From positions 1 to 44,064 of the forward strand of contig NZ_ATXH01000020.1 in assembly GCF_000421585.1 (NCBI RefSeq): a stretch of DNA of 44,064 bases, given 5' to 3'. Under the pieces are notes generated by a model. It had not been told where the DNA came from and ran no database searches. It saw only the letters and a program-made list of their open reading frames with translations. Of this stretch, positions 42,031 to 44,064 are shown one piece after another. A program made the position numbers and the translations under genes. This stretch comes from Thermodesulfatator atlanticus DSM 21156. Lineage in GTDB: Bacteria; Desulfobacterota; Thermodesulfobacteria; Thermodesulfobacteriales; Thermodesulfatatoraceae. Every line of letters starts with the position of its first letter. Within the stretch, counting starts at the first letter, position 1.

Positions 42031-43730
42031 ATCCCTTGGCACTTGCTGAAACACTTCTTGCCCAGGGAGAAGAATCCCGGGCACGAGACATAGTGCTTAA
42101 ACACAGGCTGCTTTCCGCCCAAACTCCTGAAGAATACGTGGCCTGGGGAAGACTTTGTGAAGAGCTAGCCTTACCGCAACAGGCCCTTGAATGCTACCAG
42201 AAGGCCCTTTCCGTCTCTCCCAATGAACCCTTGGCGCTAAGGGCCCTTGGGCTCTTGCAATTTGAGCTGGGAGACTTTGAGGCAGCCAGGCGCCTTCTGC
42301 GTCGATACCTGGCCCTTGACCCCGAAGACGAAGAAACTCGCAAGGCCCTGGGCAACATCTACCTTGCCCTTGGCGAGAAGGGTTCCTACCAGGCGCTTTT
42401 CCCCGGAAAAACCAGGCCCCGCCTCAAGATAAAGGGCCCACGCCTTTTCCCCCGGGAGTTTGGCCAGGGAGACCTTGAGCCCTTTATCCCGTTTTTGACC
42501 GGACGCCCAGGCTATGCCGAAATTATCCTTAACGACTACGGCCAGGCGCGTTTCCAATTCCACGATGCCCCGCTGGATTACGAACTCCTAAGGGCCCACT
42601 TAAAAGGCGAAAGATACCTTTGCTTTTTCCCTATCTCTCACGACCTAAAGCAAAAGGTAGCAAGCCTTCAAATTTTTTTCCCGCTACGGATACTAAGGCG
42701 CCAGGCGCGTGAGGAAAACTTCTTGCGCGCCAAGCAGGAACTTTGCCTTTATATCGCCACCAGGGCTCTGCGCAAGTTAAGGGCCATGGGAATACCCTGC
42801 GTCCTTGAAAGACTTTCTCCCTGGGGATATCGTTTCTGGTTTATCTTAAAGGAACCCCTTCATTTCTTGACGGTAAAGCGATTTTTGCGCGCTCTGGAAG
42901 AAAGGCTCCCTTATCCCGAAGGTGGCGTGCGGTATGACTCCTGGGTATTTACGGCCCCGCGGGGCCTTGACTGGCAAGAAGTAGCCGTGCCCCTGCCCTT
43001 AGGGGTTCATCCCACCACCAGGCAAAGAAGTCTCCTTATCGATGACGAGGGTGAGCCCGTAGTGAATCCCTTGCTTTCCTTTAAAAAACTAAGAGAGATT
43101 AGCACAAACGAGGTTAAAAGTATCTGTCGTGGCAAAGGGCCAAACTGGCAGGAGCCAGAACGCCCTAAACTGCTTGCCAAGCTCTTTGATTCCTGCCCGG
43201 TTTTAAAGGCGATTGTGAGCAAGGCCGAGGCCGGTCGCAAATTGACACGCGAGGAAAAGCTTGCCCTTTTCCTTACCATCGGCCTTTTGGACCAGGAGGG
43301 CTCTTTGCTTCACCAGGTGCTTTATCCTACGCCTGATTATCTTTACAGCCGGGTTGAGCGCCAGCGCAAAGGCCTTCCGCCAAACCCCATAAGTTGCTAC
43401 AAGATGCGGGAGTGGTTCCCTGACCTGGCTGCGGTCTATAGCTGCCACTGTGTGTTTGAAAAAGACATACGCTACCCCTCGCCGGTACTTCACGTAGCCC
43501 CAAGTCTTGTACCCCCAGAAGAACCCTTAACCCTTGAACACCTTGGGCCCAAAGAGCTTGCCCGGCGCTACGTGTTTTATCTCCAGGAAAAAGAACGCCT
43601 TGAAGAAAAAATTGCCCTTATCAAACGTGAACTAACCCTTTACCTCAGCCAAAAAACTGGCAAAAAGTTATCCGCCGGAAATTATTACGTAGAACTGAAA
43701 GATGGGGAATTAACCGTAAAGAAGCCGTGA
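42027..43730 (+). CDS. TPR-fused CRISPR-associated primase-polymerase (CAPP)-like protein, catalytic motifs degenerate
   Basis: 567 aa. Residues ~1-125 are TPR-like helices (ALECYQKALSVSPNEPLALR, then FEAARRLLRRYLALDPED). The next ~200 residues match the order of an archaeo-eukaryotic primase core: YLCFFPISHD, a motif I position reading VASLQIFF where AIDLD-type Asp residues are expected, LERLSPWGYRFWFIL where SGxGxH is expected (His to Arg), then PLPLGVHPTTRQRSL (motif III surroundings). A C-terminal part has Cys residues (DSCPVL, ISCYKM, SCHC) before YPSPVLH, possibly a metal site. The fold looks kept but the metal ligands look lost. It is coupled to cas2. Confidence 0.75.
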   Translation: MNPLALAETLLAQGEESRARDIVLKHRLLSAQTPEEYVAWGRLCEELALPQQALECYQKALSVSPNEPLALRALGLLQFELGDFEAARRLLRRYLALDPEDEETRKALGNIYLALGEKGSYQALFPGKTRPRLKIKGPRLFPREFGQGDLEPFIPFLTGRPGYAEIILNDYGQARFQFHDAPLDYELLRAHLKGERYLCFFPISHDLKQKVASLQIFFPLRILRRQAREENFLRAKQELCLYIATRALRKLRAMGIPCVLERLSPWGYRFWFILKEPLHFLTVKRFLRALEERLPYPEGGVRYDSWVFTAPRGLDWQEVAVPLPLGVHPTTRQRSLLIDDEGEPVVNPLLSFKKLREISTNEVKSICRGKGPNWQEPERPKLLAKLFDSCPVLKAIVSKAEAGRKLTREEKLALFLTIGLLDQEGSLLHQVLYPTPDYLYSRVERQRKGLPPNPISCYKMREWFPDLAAVYSCHCVFEKDIRYPSPVLHVAPSLVPPEEPLTLEHLGPKELARRYVFYLQEKERLEEKIALIKRELTLYLSQKTGKKLSAGNYYVELKDGELTVKKP

Positions 43731-43812
43731 TGGCGGGCCGCTTTCGCCAGGACTCCACCGTGGTCATTGTATGGTTAACAACAGAAAGGATGATTAAATT
43801 CAGGAAGAAAAG

Positions 43813-43978
43813 TTGGTAGGGAGGGACTGGCTGGCTTGTCATGGAACGTTTGCCCTATGGCAAACTGTTCGATCGCGAGACTAGCCGTCCTTCCCTATGT
43901 TTGAACAGTATCCGGGACGTTTCCTTTTGCGGAAACTGTCCGTATACAAGGCTAAACCGGGAAGGGCCTCCCTACCAA
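43813..43978 (+). ncRNA. candidate IS110 bridge RNA in the left non-coding end
   Basis: TTGGTAGGGAGG (43813-43824) pairs perfectly with CCTCCCTACCAA (43967-43978), closing a ~166-nt region. Inside are GTTTGCC-CTAT-GGCAAAC (43848-43865), CTGTTC (43865) pairing with GAACAG (43903) around a 32-nt loop, and GGACGTTTCC pairing with GGAAACTGTCC (43914-43940, one bulge). Its position just before an IS110-family transposase, its size and its two-lobed folding match the bridge RNAs of IS110-group elements. Programming loops cannot be confirmed without the target and donor ends. Confidence 0.65.
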
Positions 43979-44019
43979 CATCGCTATTATAACACTTATT
44001 GCCAAAAGGAGGAATCACT

Positions 44020-44064
44020 ATGAAAGACTATTCCTTCCTTGGCGTTGACGTCGCCAAAGACACC
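44020..44064 (+). CDS. IS110-family transposase, N-terminal end (truncated by window)
   Basis: The first 15 residues, MKDYSFLGVDVAKDT, carry the first RuvC-like Asp (GVDVAK) of the DEDD transposases of the IS110 family. An excellent AAAGGAGG ribosome binding site lies 8 bases upstream. The rest is beyond the right edge, so the element's completeness cannot be judged. Confidence 0.8.
   Translation, partial: MKDYSFLGVDVAKDT

Noticed and set aside
23166-44064. Search for a CRISPR array near the cas genes
   Set aside because: No 25-40 bp direct repeat with regular unique spacers was seen; the repeated sequences are MITEs, REP-like palindromes and attC-like sites.

Overview
The window looks like chromosomal DNA of a thermophilic, Gram-negative-type bacterium, probably of the Thermodesulfobacteria/Thermodesulfatator kind. 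This is inferred from the gene set, the rpsU/dnaG/rpoD cluster, the style of the Cmr genes and the lysine/glutamate-rich proteins; no rRNA is present to confirm it.

Region 1 (1-23163) is mostly housekeeping. It starts with the tail of a REP-associated (RAYT-type) transposase, then a prenyltransferase-repeat protein, tsaD and rsmA. A minus-strand block follows: a glutamine amidotransferase, a DAHP synthase, and an envelope operon (glycosyltransferase, polysaccharide deacetylase, flippase-like membrane protein). Next come bioB, a zinc-ribbon coiled-coil protein, a Nif3-like protein, a CAU tRNA, the macromolecular synthesis cluster rpsU-mutS2-dnaG-rpoD, a YbgC-type thioesterase, and rsmB-trpF-ricT-metG.

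Region 2 (23166-43730) is a type III-B CRISPR-Cas locus without a CRISPR array or cas1 in view. It holds cas6, cas2, cmr1, cmr2/cas10, cmr3, an inserted island, cmr4, cmr5, cmr6, an AAA_14/DUF4143 ATPase, a MntA/HepT toxin-antitoxin pair, a CARF-HEPN effector, a second cas2, and a TPR-primase-polymerase protein of the CRISPR-associated Prim-Pol (CAPP) type whose catalytic motifs look degenerate. Cas10 keeps its GGDD motif, so cyclic oligoadenylate signalling to the CARF-HEPN protein is plausible. However, cmr1 is split by a frameshift at an A8 run, and cmr3 has an internal TAG and lacks the usual C-terminal end.

Region 3 (about 29931-36108) is an AT-rich island between cmr3 and cmr4. It contains a zinc-finger protein, a decayed tyrosine recombinase with a MITE inside it, and what reads as an integron-like array: four same-strand cassettes separated by three attC-like palindromic sites, with each cassette's first bases inverted at its own 3' end. 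The cassettes carry an unknown protein, an OLD-family nuclease, a broken endonuclease-like gene and an ADP-ribosylglycohydrolase.

Repeats tie the window together. A 130-bp MITE family (TIR GAGACCTTTGCAAAA, 5-bp target duplications) has three good copies and one decayed copy; one copy is inserted in frame into the flippase gene. A REP-like family of palindromes, probably mobilised by a RAYT enzyme, has near-identical 140-150 bp copies on either side of cmr1-cmr3 plus the island. The right edge is the start of an IS110-family element, with a structured non-coding region just upstream of its transposase that is a good bridge-RNA candidate.
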